DNA of 64,000 nt from NCBI RefSeq assembly GCF_003096675.1, contig NZ_QEKW01000012.1:62001-126000 (forward strand). Direction: 5' to 3'. Source of the DNA: Actinomycetospora cinnamomea. GTDB taxonomy: Bacteria; Actinomycetota; Actinomycetes; Mycobacteriales; Pseudonocardiaceae. The position numbers were made by a program, and so were the translations under genes. This document shows, piece by piece, positions 17,629-25,830 of this stretch. Below the pieces are notes generated by a model. The model saw nothing but the letters and a program-made list of their open reading frames with translations. It had not been told where the DNA came from and made no database searches. Each line of letters starts with the position of its first letter. The stretch's first letter is position 1.

Positions 17629-19645
17629 GGCGGACGTACTCCAGGTGGCGTTCGTACTGGTCGAGGATGTCGTCGATCAGCTGCCCGTGCGTGTAGCCCA
17701 TGACGTCGTAGTCCTGACCACCGTCCTGGAGGTGCACCTCGAGCCGGGTGTAGGTGAGGTCGCCCTCCGGGACGGCCCTGCCGTAGACGGGCACCGGGAC
17801 CTGGTGCGGCCGGAGCTGGTAGGAGAACGGGTGTTCACCGTCGGCGTCGGCGGCCAGCTCGACGACCCTCGTGCCGTCCTCGTCCCGGCCGTCGCGGGTC
17901 TCGGCCTCCACCCCCCGCTCGCGCAGGTGGGTGGCCACCTCCTCCACGGCCGGGACCGCCGTCTCGTCGAGGAACTCCTGCGCGCGCTCCGGGCCGGGGA
18001 ACGACAACGCCCGGTCCAACCGTTGGCGCCACCCCTCGTGGTGGGGGTGGCCGTTGCCGGCCGCACGGCCGGAGATCGAGGATCGCATCGCCCACTCCTG
18101 GCTGGCCGCCAGCAGGGCCTCCACCCGCAGTGCCTTCCACAGGCCGTACATCACCAGGATGATCACGAAGGCGAACGGCAGGCCCATGATGATCGTCGCG
18201 TTCTGGAGCGCGGGCACGCCGCCGACGGCCAGCATCCCCACGGTCAGGAGACCGGTGGCCACGGCCCAGAAGATGCGCACCCACCGCGCGCCGTCGGTCT
18301 GCGGCGTCGGGAGGTGGGAGCTCAGGTTGGCCATCACCAGCGCGGCCGAGTCCGCGGACGTCACGTAGAACAGCAGGCCGACGAAGGTGGCGAGGCCGGC
18401 GATGAACGGGACCCACGGGTACTGGGCGAGGAGCTGATAGAAGCCGGCCGCGTTGTTCTCCATGGTGACTTCGCCGAACGCCACGTCGCCGTTGCGGATG
18501 ACCTCGATCGCGCTGTTGCCGAAGATCGAGATCCACATGACAATGTACGTGAACGGGATGATCAACGTCCCCGCCACGAACTGGCGGATGGTGCGGCCCC
18601 GGGAGATGCGGGCGAGGAACAGCCCGACGAACGACGCCCAGGCGATCCACCACGCCCAGAAGAAGAGCGTCCACGCGCTGAGCCAGTCGACGGGCTGGTC
18701 GAAGGCGAAGGTCTCGAGCGTCAGACCCGGGAAGGAGCTGACGAAGTCGCCGACGTTCTGGACGAGCGCGTTGAGCAGGAACACGGTGTTGCCCGTGACG
18801 AGCAGGAAGAGGGCCAGCCCGATCGCGAGGAGCACGTTGAGCTGGCTCAGCAGCTTGATGCCGCGGTCGACGCCCGTGACCGCCGACGCCGTGGCGATGA
18901 TGACCGCGAGGGCCACCAGCCCGATCTGGGCCCCCGTCCCCTCCGGAATCCCGAAGAGGAAGGTGAGCCCGTAGTTGAGCAGCACCACGCCGATCCCGAG
19001 CGACGCCGCGACACCGAAGATGGTCCCGAGCACGGCGGCGAGGTCGACGGCGGTGCCGATCCCGCCGTGGATCCGCTTGCCGACGATGGGGTAGAGCGCC
19101 GACCGGATCGCCAGGGGGAGGTTGCGGCGGTAGGCGAAGTAGGCCAGCGCCATGCCCATCAGCGCGTAGAGCCCCCACCCGCTGATGCCGTAGTGGAACA
19201 GCGTCCACACGGTGGCCTCCTCGGCGGCCTGCAGCGTGCCGCCCTCGCCGCGCGGCGGGGTGAGGTACTGCGTCACCGGCTCCACGACGGCGAAGAACAT
19301 GAGGTCGGTGCCGATCCCTGCGGCGAACAGCATCGAGGCCCATGCGAAGGTGCTGAACTCGGGGCGCGAGTGCTCGGGCCCGAGCCTGGTCCGTCCGAGA
19401 CGCGACGCTCCCACGACGATCACGAACACCAGGACCAGCGTGGTCAGCAGGATGTAGAACCAGCCGAACCACTGCGAGGTCCAGCTCACCACCGCACCGA
19501 TGGTGTCGGCGGCGGACGTGGGCGCGATGATGGCCCAGACCGCGATGGCGAGGGTCACCGCACCGGATCCGAAGAACACCACGGGCTTGATCCGCGCGCC
19601 GCTCTCCGGCCTCGCCGTCGGCGCGCTGTCCCGGACCTCGGTCAC
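17609..19645 (-). CDS. BCCT-family (betaine/choline/carnitine) transporter
   Basis: A 678-residue transporter with about 12 helices and a C-terminal cytoplasmic domain of roughly 150 residues. Diagnostic BCCT features are the trimethylammonium-binding tryptophan segment (LSAWTLFFWAWWIAWASFVG), FHYGISGWGLYALMGM, and GRTIRQFVAGTLIIP. The long C-terminal extension ending MGYTHGQLIDDILDQYERHLEYVR is typical of BetT-type, osmotically regulated choline carriers. Start GTG 19645 has GAGAGGGG upstream. Next to nhaA it forms an ion and osmotic homeostasis pair. Confidence 0.9.
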   Translation of the reverse strand: MTEVRDSAPTARPESGARIKPVVFFGSGAVTLAIAVWAIIAPTSAADTIGAVVSWTSQWFGWFYILLTTLVLVFVIVVGASRLGRTRLGPEHSRPEFSTFAWASMLFAAGIGTDLMFFAVVEPVTQYLTPPRGEGGTLQAAEEATVWTLFHYGISGWGLYALMGMALAYFAYRRNLPLAIRSALYPIVGKRIHGGIGTAVDLAAVLGTIFGVAASLGIGVVLLNYGLTFLFGIPEGTGAQIGLVALAVIIATASAVTGVDRGIKLLSQLNVLLAIGLALFLLVTGNTVFLLNALVQNVGDFVSSFPGLTLETFAFDQPVDWLSAWTLFFWAWWIAWASFVGLFLARISRGRTIRQFVAGTLIIPFTYIVMWISIFGNSAIEVIRNGDVAFGEVTMENNAAGFYQLLAQYPWVPFIAGLATFVGLLFYVTSADSAALVMANLSSHLPTPQTDGARWVRIFWAVATGLLTVGMLAVGGVPALQNATIIMGLPFAFVIILVMYGLWKALRVEALLAASQEWAMRSSISGRAAGNGHPHHEGWRQRLDRALSFPGPERAQEFLDETAVPAVEEVATHLRERGVEAETRDGRDEDGTRVVELAADADGEHPFSYQLRPHQVPVPVYGRAVPEGDLTYTRLEVHLQDGGQDYDVMGYTHGQLIDDILDQYERHLEYVRLMQANR

Positions 19646-19822
19646 CGTGTCCCCTCTCGTCGCGGCGTCGTCCACGCCTGGAGCCCGTGCGGAGTAGCTT
19701 TGCACGTCCTGGGACCGGCGCGAAGAGATCGTTCGCAACATCGCGCGCACAGCAGGCGCGCATCCGTGTCACATCCCGGCTCTCGATCACCCCCTCGTCA
19801 CCGTGCGTGAGAAGCTGCGGAT

Positions 19823-20353
19823 GTGGTCGAGGTCCGAGACGCCAGGCCGGACGACGCCCGCGGCATCGCCGCCGTGAACGTCCGGTCCTGGCGCGCCGCC
19901 TATCGGGACCTCGTGCCCGACGAGGTCCTGGCGGGGCTGTCGGTGCCGGACCGGGAACGGTTCTGGGCGAGCGCGCTCGACACACGGCCGACAAACACCC
20001 ACATCCTCGTCGCGACCGTCGCCGGCACCGTCGTCGGCTTCGCCGCGACCGGCCCGCCCCTCGTCGGAGAGGACCGTGCGGACCCGACCCTCGGCGACCT
20101 CTACGCCCTCTACCTCGACCCCGACCGCTGGCGCCGCGGCATCGGCACCCGCCTCCACGCCGCCGCCCTGGACCGGCTCCGGTCGTGCGGCTACACCCGC
20201 GCCGGCCTCTGGGTCCTCGCCACCAACGACCGCGCCCTGCGCTTCTACGAGCGTCACGGATGGATCGACACCGGACGTGACCAGGTCGACCAGGGGCCCG
20301 GCGGCGCGCCGCTCCACGAGCGGCGGCTCCAGCGCGATCTCACCGGCGAGTAG
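19823..20353 (+). CDS. GNAT-family N-acetyltransferase
   Basis: A 176-residue acetyltransferase. The N-terminal VEVRDARPDDARGIAAVNVRSWRAAYRDLVPDE is typical of the subfamily; acetyl-CoA loop LDPDRWRRGIGTRLHAAAL and C-terminal NDRALRFYERHGW complete the GNAT fold. The acceptor is unknown. GTG start. Its stop lies 10 bp before the second copy of the conserved leader that precedes the glycosyltransferase. Confidence 0.8.
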   Translation: MVEVRDARPDDARGIAAVNVRSWRAAYRDLVPDEVLAGLSVPDRERFWASALDTRPTNTHILVATVAGTVVGFAATGPPLVGEDRADPTLGDLYALYLDPDRWRRGIGTRLHAAALDRLRSCGYTRAGLWVLATNDRALRFYERHGWIDTGRDQVDQGPGGAPLHERRLQRDLTGE

Positions 20354-20363
20354 GGTCGCTCGC

Positions 20364-20387
20364 GGTGCGCCGGGAAGTCTGGTCGGC
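20364..20387 (+). promoter_or_regulatory. 24-nt conserved leader, copy 2
   Basis: GGTGC followed by GCCGGGAAGTCTGGTCGGC, 54 nt before the glycosyltransferase GTG. It differs from copy 1 only by C for T at the fifth base; the preceding GTCGCTCGC also matches GTCGCCCGC of copy 1. Confidence 0.5.
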
Positions 20388-20441
20388 TCTCGTCGTCCCG
20401 TTTCCGGGTCCCGGCCCGGGTGAGTCGATCGGGGGCCTCCC

Positions 20442-21695
20442 GTGCGGATCCTCATCACGACGTTCGGCACCCGTGGCGACGTCCAGCCCTACGTCGCGTT
20501 CGCCGGCGCGTTGCGCGCCCGGGGCCACGACGTCACCCTCGCCGTCCCCGAGGGCTTCCGCGACCTGGTCGAGGGCGTCGGTGTCGGCCTGTACCCCGCG
20601 GGCTCGCGGATGCTCACGATGGTGCGGGACGTCATGCCCGAGCTCAGCGGACCCCGCGACGCGCTGCGGACGCTGGGCATCATGCGCGCGGCGATGCGCG
20701 AACACCTCGAGGACCAGTGGGCCGCGGCGCGGGCGACCGCACCCGACCTGGTCGTCCACCACCCGAAGTGCCTGGCCGGGCCGTCGCTCGCGGAGGCGCT
20801 CGGCGTGCCCGGGGTGCTGTCCCTCCCGCTCCCGTTCTACGCACCCACCCGCGCGTTCCCGATCCCGTTCCTGGGCGGCCTGCCGCTGCCGGGGTGGGCC
20901 AACCGCGCGTCGTACGCGTTCACGCGGATGGCCACCGTCCTGTACAGCGGCATGATCAACGACCTTCGGCGGGAGATGGGCCTGGGGCGGATCGGGCGGT
21001 TCGCCGACCCGCTGCGCGGACCCGACGGGTCGCCGGTCACCGTGCTCCACCCCTACAGCCGCCACGTCGTCCCGGTCCCCGCCGACTACCCGCCCTCGGT
21101 GCACGTCACCGGCTACTGGTTCCTCGGGCGCGACGCCGCGTGGCGGCCGGAGGACCGGCTCGTCGACTTCCTGTCCGCGGGCGCCCCGCCGGTCTACGTC
21201 GGGTTCGGGTCGATGGGGTTCGGCAGGGGCGCCGACGAGCGGCGCGACGCCGTGCTGCGGGCGCTCGAGGCAAATCGCCTGCGCGGGGTCGTCGCCACCG
21301 GGTGGGGCGGGCTCACGGCGGGGGAGTCGCCGTCGGAGGACGTGCTGGTGGTCGACGCCGTGCCGCACGACTGGCTGTTCGACCGGGTCGCCGCCGTCGT
21401 CCACCACGGCGGTGCCGGGACGACGGCGGCCGGGTTGCGGGCCGGCAAACCGACCCTGATCTGCCCGTTCCTCGGCGACCAGCCGTTCTGGGGCGCCCGC
21501 GTGCGCGCGGTGGGCGCGGGACCCGCCCCGCTCCCCGCCAGGGCGCTCGCGACCGGGTTGACCGCACGTCTCGGGGACCTCGTCCGGACCGAGGAGTACG
21601 AGCGCGCCGCTTCCCGTCTGGGGGAGGCGATCCGCGGCGAGGACGGGCCGGGCCGGGGCGTCGAGGTCCTCGAGGGCCTCGTCCCGGTGGCGTAG
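20442..21695 (+). CDS. UGT/MGT-type glycosyltransferase (GT1)
   Basis: A 417-residue GT-B glycosyltransferase acting on a lipophilic acceptor. The N-terminal Rossmann half begins RILITTFGTRGDVQPYVAFAGALRARGHDV. The C-terminal sugar-nucleotide half has VHHGGAGTTAAGLRAGKPTLICPFLGDQPFWG, the family signature. Similar proteins glycosylate sterols, macrolides or glycolipids; the acceptor is unknown. GTG start, conserved leader RNA upstream. The stop is followed at once by an 11-bp tandem repeat. Confidence 0.88.
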   Translation: MRILITTFGTRGDVQPYVAFAGALRARGHDVTLAVPEGFRDLVEGVGVGLYPAGSRMLTMVRDVMPELSGPRDALRTLGIMRAAMREHLEDQWAAARATAPDLVVHHPKCLAGPSLAEALGVPGVLSLPLPFYAPTRAFPIPFLGGLPLPGWANRASYAFTRMATVLYSGMINDLRREMGLGRIGRFADPLRGPDGSPVTVLHPYSRHVVPVPADYPPSVHVTGYWFLGRDAAWRPEDRLVDFLSAGAPPVYVGFGSMGFGRGADERRDAVLRALEANRLRGVVATGWGGLTAGESPSEDVLVVDAVPHDWLFDRVAAVVHHGGAGTTAAGLRAGKPTLICPFLGDQPFWGARVRAVGAGPAPLPARALATGLTARLGDLVRTEEYERAASRLGEAIRGEDGPGRGVEVLEGLVPVA

Positions 21696-21697
21696 CC

Positions 21698-21735
21698 GTC
21701 AGCGTGCCGTCAGCGTGCCGTCAGCGTGCCGTCAG
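21698..21735. repeat. 11-bp tandem repeat, four GTCAG units
   Basis: GTCAG followed by CGTGCC repeated four times, giving GTCAG every 11 bp. It lies between two convergent genes, and the last unit contains the stop of the DUF3040 gene. The period and core match the GTCAG-N6-GTCAG boxes near the two-component system. Confidence 0.8.
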
Positions 21736-22040
21736 CGCCGCCCTCGGCGTGCGCCCCACCAGGTCGCGGCCAGCGGGCCGGCGAGCACGATCAGCGCCAG
21801 GACGGCGCCCACCCACACCGAGGGCATGAGCACGATCGCCAGCACGGAGACCACGACGACCTGGATGACGACGACCCGCGTCCGCGGGCCGGGGTCGCGC
21901 CGGGGCCGGGCGCCCGCAGGGGCGTCCCGTGGCGGGGCGGAGCCGTCGCGGGCGAGATCGGCCGCGAGCCGGGCGAACACCGCCCGCTCCCGCTCGTCGA
22001 GGGGCGGAGCCGGTTCGGGACGGAACGGCTCGGTCGCCAT
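21732..22040 (-). CDS. DUF3040-like membrane protein
   Basis: A 102-residue protein: soluble N-terminus with LDERERAVFARLAADLARDG, the usual DUF3040 start, an Arg/Pro linker, then two helices (VVVIQVVVVSVLAIVLMPSV and VGAVLALIVLAGPLAATWW). Function unknown. ATG 22040 with GAGGTGG upstream. The conserved 24-nt leader lies 40-63 nt before the start. The stop codon falls in the tandem repeat. Confidence 0.65.
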   Translation of the reverse strand: MATEPFRPEPAPPLDERERAVFARLAADLARDGSAPPRDAPAGARPRRDPGPRTRVVVIQVVVVSVLAIVLMPSVWVGAVLALIVLAGPLAATWWGARRGRR

Positions 22041-22079
22041 CGTGCACCACCTCGCGGGTCGCGGACGCTCCTCGTCACC

Positions 22080-22103
22080 GCCGACCAGACTTCCCGGCAC
22101 ACC
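22080..22103 (-). promoter_or_regulatory. 24-nt conserved leader, copy 3
   Basis: On the minus strand GGTGT followed by GCCGGGAAGTCTGGTCGGC, identical to copy 1. Here CCGGCACAC lies just upstream and can pair with GTGTGCCGG of the element (9 bp, 9-nt loop), an alternative fold not available in copies 1 and 2. Confidence 0.5.
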
Positions 22104-22202
22104 GGGTCCGAGTGTGCCGGATCACGCTGAGAGGGTGCTGAGGAGAGGCGCAGACGACCGCGAGCGCGCGCCGGCCGAGGTCCGCGACGGCGGACCCGGA
22201 GG

Positions 22203-22406
22203 TCACAGCAGGGCGAGCGCGATGATCAGCGCGACTCCCGCGATGACGAGGACGATCGCGATGACGGCACCGGGTGACCACCCTGAACCATCGGCCAGGC
22301 CCTTCTCGTCCCGCCGGGTGCGGGGGCCCTGCCGGTGCGGGTGCCGGCTGCGGTCGTGCTCCGCGGCCCGTTCGTCCGGAGGACCGTCGTCGGGTGCACT
22401 GCTCAT
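22203..22406 (-). CDS. Small single-helix membrane protein
   Basis: A 67-residue protein: charged, His/Arg/Asp-rich N-terminal 45 residues, then one C-terminal helix (AVIAIVLVIAGVALIIALALL). A tail-anchored or type II topology is likely. No family recognised. ATG 22406 chosen; a longer start adds a basic stretch. Codon use matches its neighbours. Confidence 0.55.
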   Translation of the reverse strand: MSSAPDDGPPDERAAEHDRSRHPHRQGPRTRRDEKGLADGSGWSPGAVIAIVLVIAGVALIIALALL

Positions 22407-22457
22407 CCCGCAGCGTTCCCGGTGGGCGAGGCGTCGCAACCCCGACGCCGTCGCGCC

Positions 22458-22895
22458 TCAGCGTGGCCGCGGCACGGTGGCGTCGGCGGCGCCGCGCCGG
22501 ACCTGCGCGGCCGTCTCCTCGACCACCGCGCCGGTCTCCGCCACGGTCTCGGCGGGGAAGGGCACGGGCAGCGTCCGCAGCTGCTGGAGGCCCGCCATCC
22601 CGGCCGCGGCGGCCCCGCCGCCGTAGACGACGGTGGCCAGGAGCGCGGCGCCCGACGGGGGGAGCCACCGTTCGAGCAGGCGCAGGCTGGCGCGGTACGC
22701 CGAGGCGGAGGCGGCGAGCCCGAGCACCCCGGCGCCGCCCAGCAACCCGAGGGCCGGGGCCGTGGCCTTGAGCTTGTCCCACGTCTCCCGCTGCGCGCTC
22801 GCGATCTCGCCGCGGACGAGGATCCGCGTCTGCTCCGAGAGGTCCGTCAACGCCCCGGCGATCCCGGCCTGGGGTGACTGCTGCTGTTCGGTCAT
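22458..22895 (-). CDS. Phage-holin-superfamily-like (Holin-X/DUF1469) membrane protein
   Basis: A 145-residue protein: amphipathic N-terminus (LTDLSEQTRILVRGEIASAQRETWDKLK), then two hydrophobic helices around a short loop and a polar C-terminus. This is the layout of the actinobacterial holin-X/DUF1469 family found in chromosomes without prophage, where function is unknown. No phage genes are near. It lies in a string of small minus-strand membrane-protein genes. Confidence 0.65.
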   Translation of the reverse strand: MTEQQQSPQAGIAGALTDLSEQTRILVRGEIASAQRETWDKLKATAPALGLLGGAGVLGLAASASAYRASLRLLERWLPPSGAALLATVVYGGGAAAAGMAGLQQLRTLPVPFPAETVAETGAVVEETAAQVRRGAADATVPRPR

Positions 22896-22952
22896 GCGAG
22901 GGCCTACCCGGCGGGCCGGTCCGGGCGAACCGCTGCGGCGGGGTCCCGGCGC

Positions 22953-23150
22953 CTACTCGCCGACCGACGCGCGCTTCAGCACGCTGGCGGCGCCCTCCAG
23001 GTAGGCCTCGCGGTAGGCCGGAGGAATCCACGCCGCGGTCTGGAAGACCGTCAACGTCGCGTCGTCGGGGGCGCCGTCCGGCTCCGAGCCGGCGCGGGCG
23101 CGCGCGTCCCGTTCGCCCTGGGCCCGTGCGTCGTCCGAGGTGACCGCCAT
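22953..23150 (-). CDS. Small hypothetical protein (65 aa)
   Basis: Soluble, charged, Ala/Arg/Asp-rich (MAVTSDDARAQGERDARARAG...), with an aromatic C-terminal half (LTVFQTAAWIPPAYREAYLEG). No family recognised. ATG 23150 chosen; an upstream in-frame start at 23210 would add 20 residues. It is the first gene of the minus-strand group, divergent from the TPP enzyme. Confidence 0.5.
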   Translation of the reverse strand: MAVTSDDARAQGERDARARAGSEPDGAPDDATLTVFQTAAWIPPAYREAYLEGAASVLKRASVGE

Positions 23151-23342
23151 GACGGCAGACTGCACGCCTCGCACCCGGTAATCCACCTCATCGCGAGCAC
23201 CGGCCGTCACACGACTGTGGCAGCAAGCGGTTGCGGGCCCCCGCTTCCATCAGCGGGGGAGGAGCGTGTGGAGTGATCCCATGACGATGTCGTGGTGCTC
23301 CCCGCCCGCTCCGCTCGCCGCGCCGCTGTCCGGGCCCGCCGC

Positions 23343-24899
23343 GTGAGGGGCGCGGAGGCCCTGGTCGGCTCGCTGGTCGGGGCGGGCGTCGACGTGTGCT
23401 TCATGAACCCCGGCACCTCGGAGATGCACTTCGTGCAGGCGCTGGACGCGGTCCCGGAGATGCGCGGCGTGCTGGCCCTGTTCGAGGGGGTCGCGACCGG
23501 CGCCGCCGACGCCTACGCCCGCGTCGCCGGGCGGCCCGCGGCCGTGCTGCTGCACCTCGGGCCGGGACTGGGCAACGGGATCGCGAACCTGCACAACGCC
23601 CGGCGGGCCGGGACCCCGCTGCTGTGCGTCGTCGGGGCGCACGCCACCGACCACGTGCGCCACGACGCGCCGCTCGAGTCCGACATCTCCGCGCTGGCGC
23701 GGACGGTGTCGGGCTGGGTGCACGTCTGCGGCGACGTGCGCGACGTCGCCGACGACGCGGTCCGCGCGGTGGCGGCCACCTCGGAGCGCGGCGGGCAGCT
23801 CGCGACCCTGGTCCTGCCGGCGGACGTGTCGTGGTCCGAGGGCGCCGCTCCCGCCCCCGCGCTGCCGGCCGCGGCACCGTTCCCGCCGGCGCCGTCCCGG
23901 GTGGCCGCCGCCGCGGCGGCGGTGCGCGAGCCCGGCGCGGTGATCCTGCTGGGTGGGCCGGCCCTGACCGCCGAGGCGATGGACGCCGCGGGTCGGGTCG
24001 CCGCCGCGACCGGGTCCCGGCTGCTGGTGGAGACGTTCCCGCGCCGCTGGGACACCGGCGCCGGGCGCCCCCGGGTGGACAAGCTGGCCTACTTCGCCGA
24101 GGAGGCGCTCGCGCAGCTCGAGGGGGCGTCGTCGCTGGTGCTGGCCGGGGCCCGGTCACCGGTGTCGTTCTTCGGCTATCCCGGGGTCCCGGGTGACCTC
24201 GTGCCCGAGGGCGCCGCGGTGGTCGGTCTGGCCGACGCGGCGTCGGACGCAGCCGGCGCGCTGGAGGCGCTGGCGGCCGAGGTGGCGCCGGACGCGACGG
24301 CGGAGCCGGCACCGTGGGACGCGCCGACCCCCGCCCCCGGGCGGCTGGACGTGCGGTCGCTGTGCGCAGCGGTGGCGGCGACACTGCCCGAGGACGCGAT
24401 CGTGGTCGACGAGTCGCTGACGGCCGCGGCCGTGCTCGCCCCGGCCCTGCAGACGGCGGCGCCGCACACGCAGCTCGCGCTGACCGGCGGGGCGATCGGG
24501 CAGGGACCGCCCGCGGCGCTGGGCGCGGCGGTCGCGGCCCCGAAGCGCCCGGTCGTCGCGGTACAGGCGGACGGCAGCGCGCTGTACACGCTGCAGGCGC
24601 TGTGGACCCAGGCCCGCGAACAGCTCGACGTGACGACCGTGCTGATCAACAACTCCGCGTACGCGATCCTGCGGGTCGAGCTGGCCCGCACCGGCGCGGG
24701 GGAGGCGGCCCACTCGGGACGCGCCGGGCGGATGCTCACGCTGACCGACCCCACACCGGACTTCGTGTCCCTGGCGACCGGGTACGGCGTGCCGGCCCGG
24801 CGGGTGGAGACGACCGAGGACCTGCTCGCAGCGCTGAAGTGGGCGCAGGGCGAGCCGGGCCCACACCTCATCGAGGCGATCGTCCCGGCGTTGGGGTAG
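23343..24899 (+). CDS. TPP-dependent acetolactate-synthase-like enzyme (IlvX type)
   Basis: A 518-residue thiamine-diphosphate enzyme resembling mycobacterial IlvX. The Pyr domain carries FMNPGTSEMHFVQAL and catalytic Glu in LFEGVATGAADAYAR; the PP domain has QADGSALYTLQALWTQ...LINNSAYAIL, in which the first Gly of the usual GDG is Ala. IlvX-like proteins lack the FAD/regulatory features of true acetolactate synthase and may decarboxylate other 2-oxoacids. GTG 23343 gives the family's usual N-terminus. It is the first plus-strand gene of the core region, 73 bp before larE. Participation in sulfonate metabolism (a sulfopyruvate-type reaction) would be speculation. Confidence 0.8.
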   Translation: MRGAEALVGSLVGAGVDVCFMNPGTSEMHFVQALDAVPEMRGVLALFEGVATGAADAYARVAGRPAAVLLHLGPGLGNGIANLHNARRAGTPLLCVVGAHATDHVRHDAPLESDISALARTVSGWVHVCGDVRDVADDAVRAVAATSERGGQLATLVLPADVSWSEGAAPAPALPAAAPFPPAPSRVAAAAAAVREPGAVILLGGPALTAEAMDAAGRVAAATGSRLLVETFPRRWDTGAGRPRVDKLAYFAEEALAQLEGASSLVLAGARSPVSFFGYPGVPGDLVPEGAAVVGLADAASDAAGALEALAAEVAPDATAEPAPWDAPTPAPGRLDVRSLCAAVAATLPEDAIVVDESLTAAAVLAPALQTAAPHTQLALTGGAIGQGPPAALGAAVAAPKRPVVAVQADGSALYTLQALWTQAREQLDVTTVLINNSAYAILRVELARTGAGEAAHSGRAGRMLTLTDPTPDFVSLATGYGVPARRVETTEDLLAALKWAQGEPGPHLIEAIVPALG

Positions 24900-24972
24900 G
24901 CGGCCGACGTTCCCCCGCGCGTGGCAGCGCGCGCCACTTGATGGCGGCACGGGCGGCGCCCATGCTGCGACC

Positions 24973-25830
24973 GTGTTTCCCTCCGACGGCGGGCACGCCG
25001 CCCCAACACCGCACACCTCGCGGCCCGAGGACGACCTCACAGCGCTGGAGGCCGTCCTGACCGAGGTGTCCGGCGCCGTGGTCGCCTTCTCGGGCGGGGT
25101 CGACTCCTCGGTCGTGGCCGCCGTCGCCGCCCGGGCTCTGGGGGAGCGTGCGCTCGCGATCACGGCCGTATCGCCCGCGGTGGCGACGGGCGAGGTCGAC
25201 GCGGCGGTCGCGGTGGCGACCGGCATTCCTGTCGCGCACCGCCTCGTGACGACCACCGAGCTCGACCGGGAGGGCTACCGCCGCAACGACCGCTATCGCT
25301 GCTACCACTGCAAGACCGACCTCTACGAGCGTCTGACGGCCACGGCGCGCCAGGCGGGCGACTGGACGGTGCTGTCGGGCGCCAACACCGACGATCTCGG
25401 CGACTGGCGGCCGGGACTGATCGCGGCGGCCGAGCACGGGGTCCGGCACCCGCTCGTCGAGGTGGGCTTGGGCAAGGCCCGCGTCCGCGCCGTCGCCCGG
25501 CTCCTCGGGCTCCCCAGCGCCGCGAAACCCGCGTCGCCCTGCCTGGCCTCGCGGATCCCTTACGGGACCCTGGTCTCGCCCCCGGCCCTGGCGCGGGTCG
25601 ACCGGGCCGAGGCCGCCCTGCACGCACGCGGGTACGCCGTCCTGCGCGTGCGCCACCACGGCGACATGGGCCGTGTCCAGATCGCGGGCGAGGAGCTCGG
25701 TCGCCTCGACGCGCCCGGGGAGCGTGAGGCCGTCGTCGCCGCCGTGCGCGCCGCGGGCTACCGCGAGGTCGAGATCGACCCCCACCCGTTCCGGTCCGGC
25801 TCGCTGAACCTGGAGATCACACCCGCGTGA
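24973..25830 (+). CDS. larE: LarE, sulfur insertase for nickel-pincer cofactor
   Basis: A 285-residue PP-loop ATP pyrophosphatase that adenylates the carboxylates of the pyridinium dicarboxylate made by LarB and inserts sulfur. The PP-loop SGGVDS is at 40-45, a CYHC pair at 110/113, and the sacrificial cysteine sits in ASPCLASRIPYG (Cys190, equivalent to Cys176 of the Lactiplantibacillus enzyme). So this looks like the self-sacrificing type. Its TGA overlaps the larB GTG as GTGA. The cofactor is used by LarA-type racemases and epimerases; no larA is in the window. Confidence 0.92.
   Translation: MFPSDGGHAAPTPHTSRPEDDLTALEAVLTEVSGAVVAFSGGVDSSVVAAVAARALGERALAITAVSPAVATGEVDAAVAVATGIPVAHRLVTTTELDREGYRRNDRYRCYHCKTDLYERLTATARQAGDWTVLSGANTDDLGDWRPGLIAAAEHGVRHPLVEVGLGKARVRAVARLLGLPSAAKPASPCLASRIPYGTLVSPPALARVDRAEAALHARGYAVLRVRHHGDMGRVQIAGEELGRLDAPGEREAVVAAVRAAGYREVEIDPHPFRSGSLNLEITPA

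Noticed and set aside
22458..22895. Prophage holin
   Set aside because: No other phage genes; the family is a common chromosomal membrane protein in actinobacteria.
23343..24899. ComDE sulfopyruvate decarboxylase
   Set aside because: Length and N-terminal sequence match the IlvX/acetolactate synthase-like family; ComD and ComE are short separate chains and the bacterial pathway does not need them.
24900..24972. Terminator hairpin GTGGC/GCCAC before larE
   Set aside because: Stem only 5 bp and the downstream gene is on the same strand; weak evidence.
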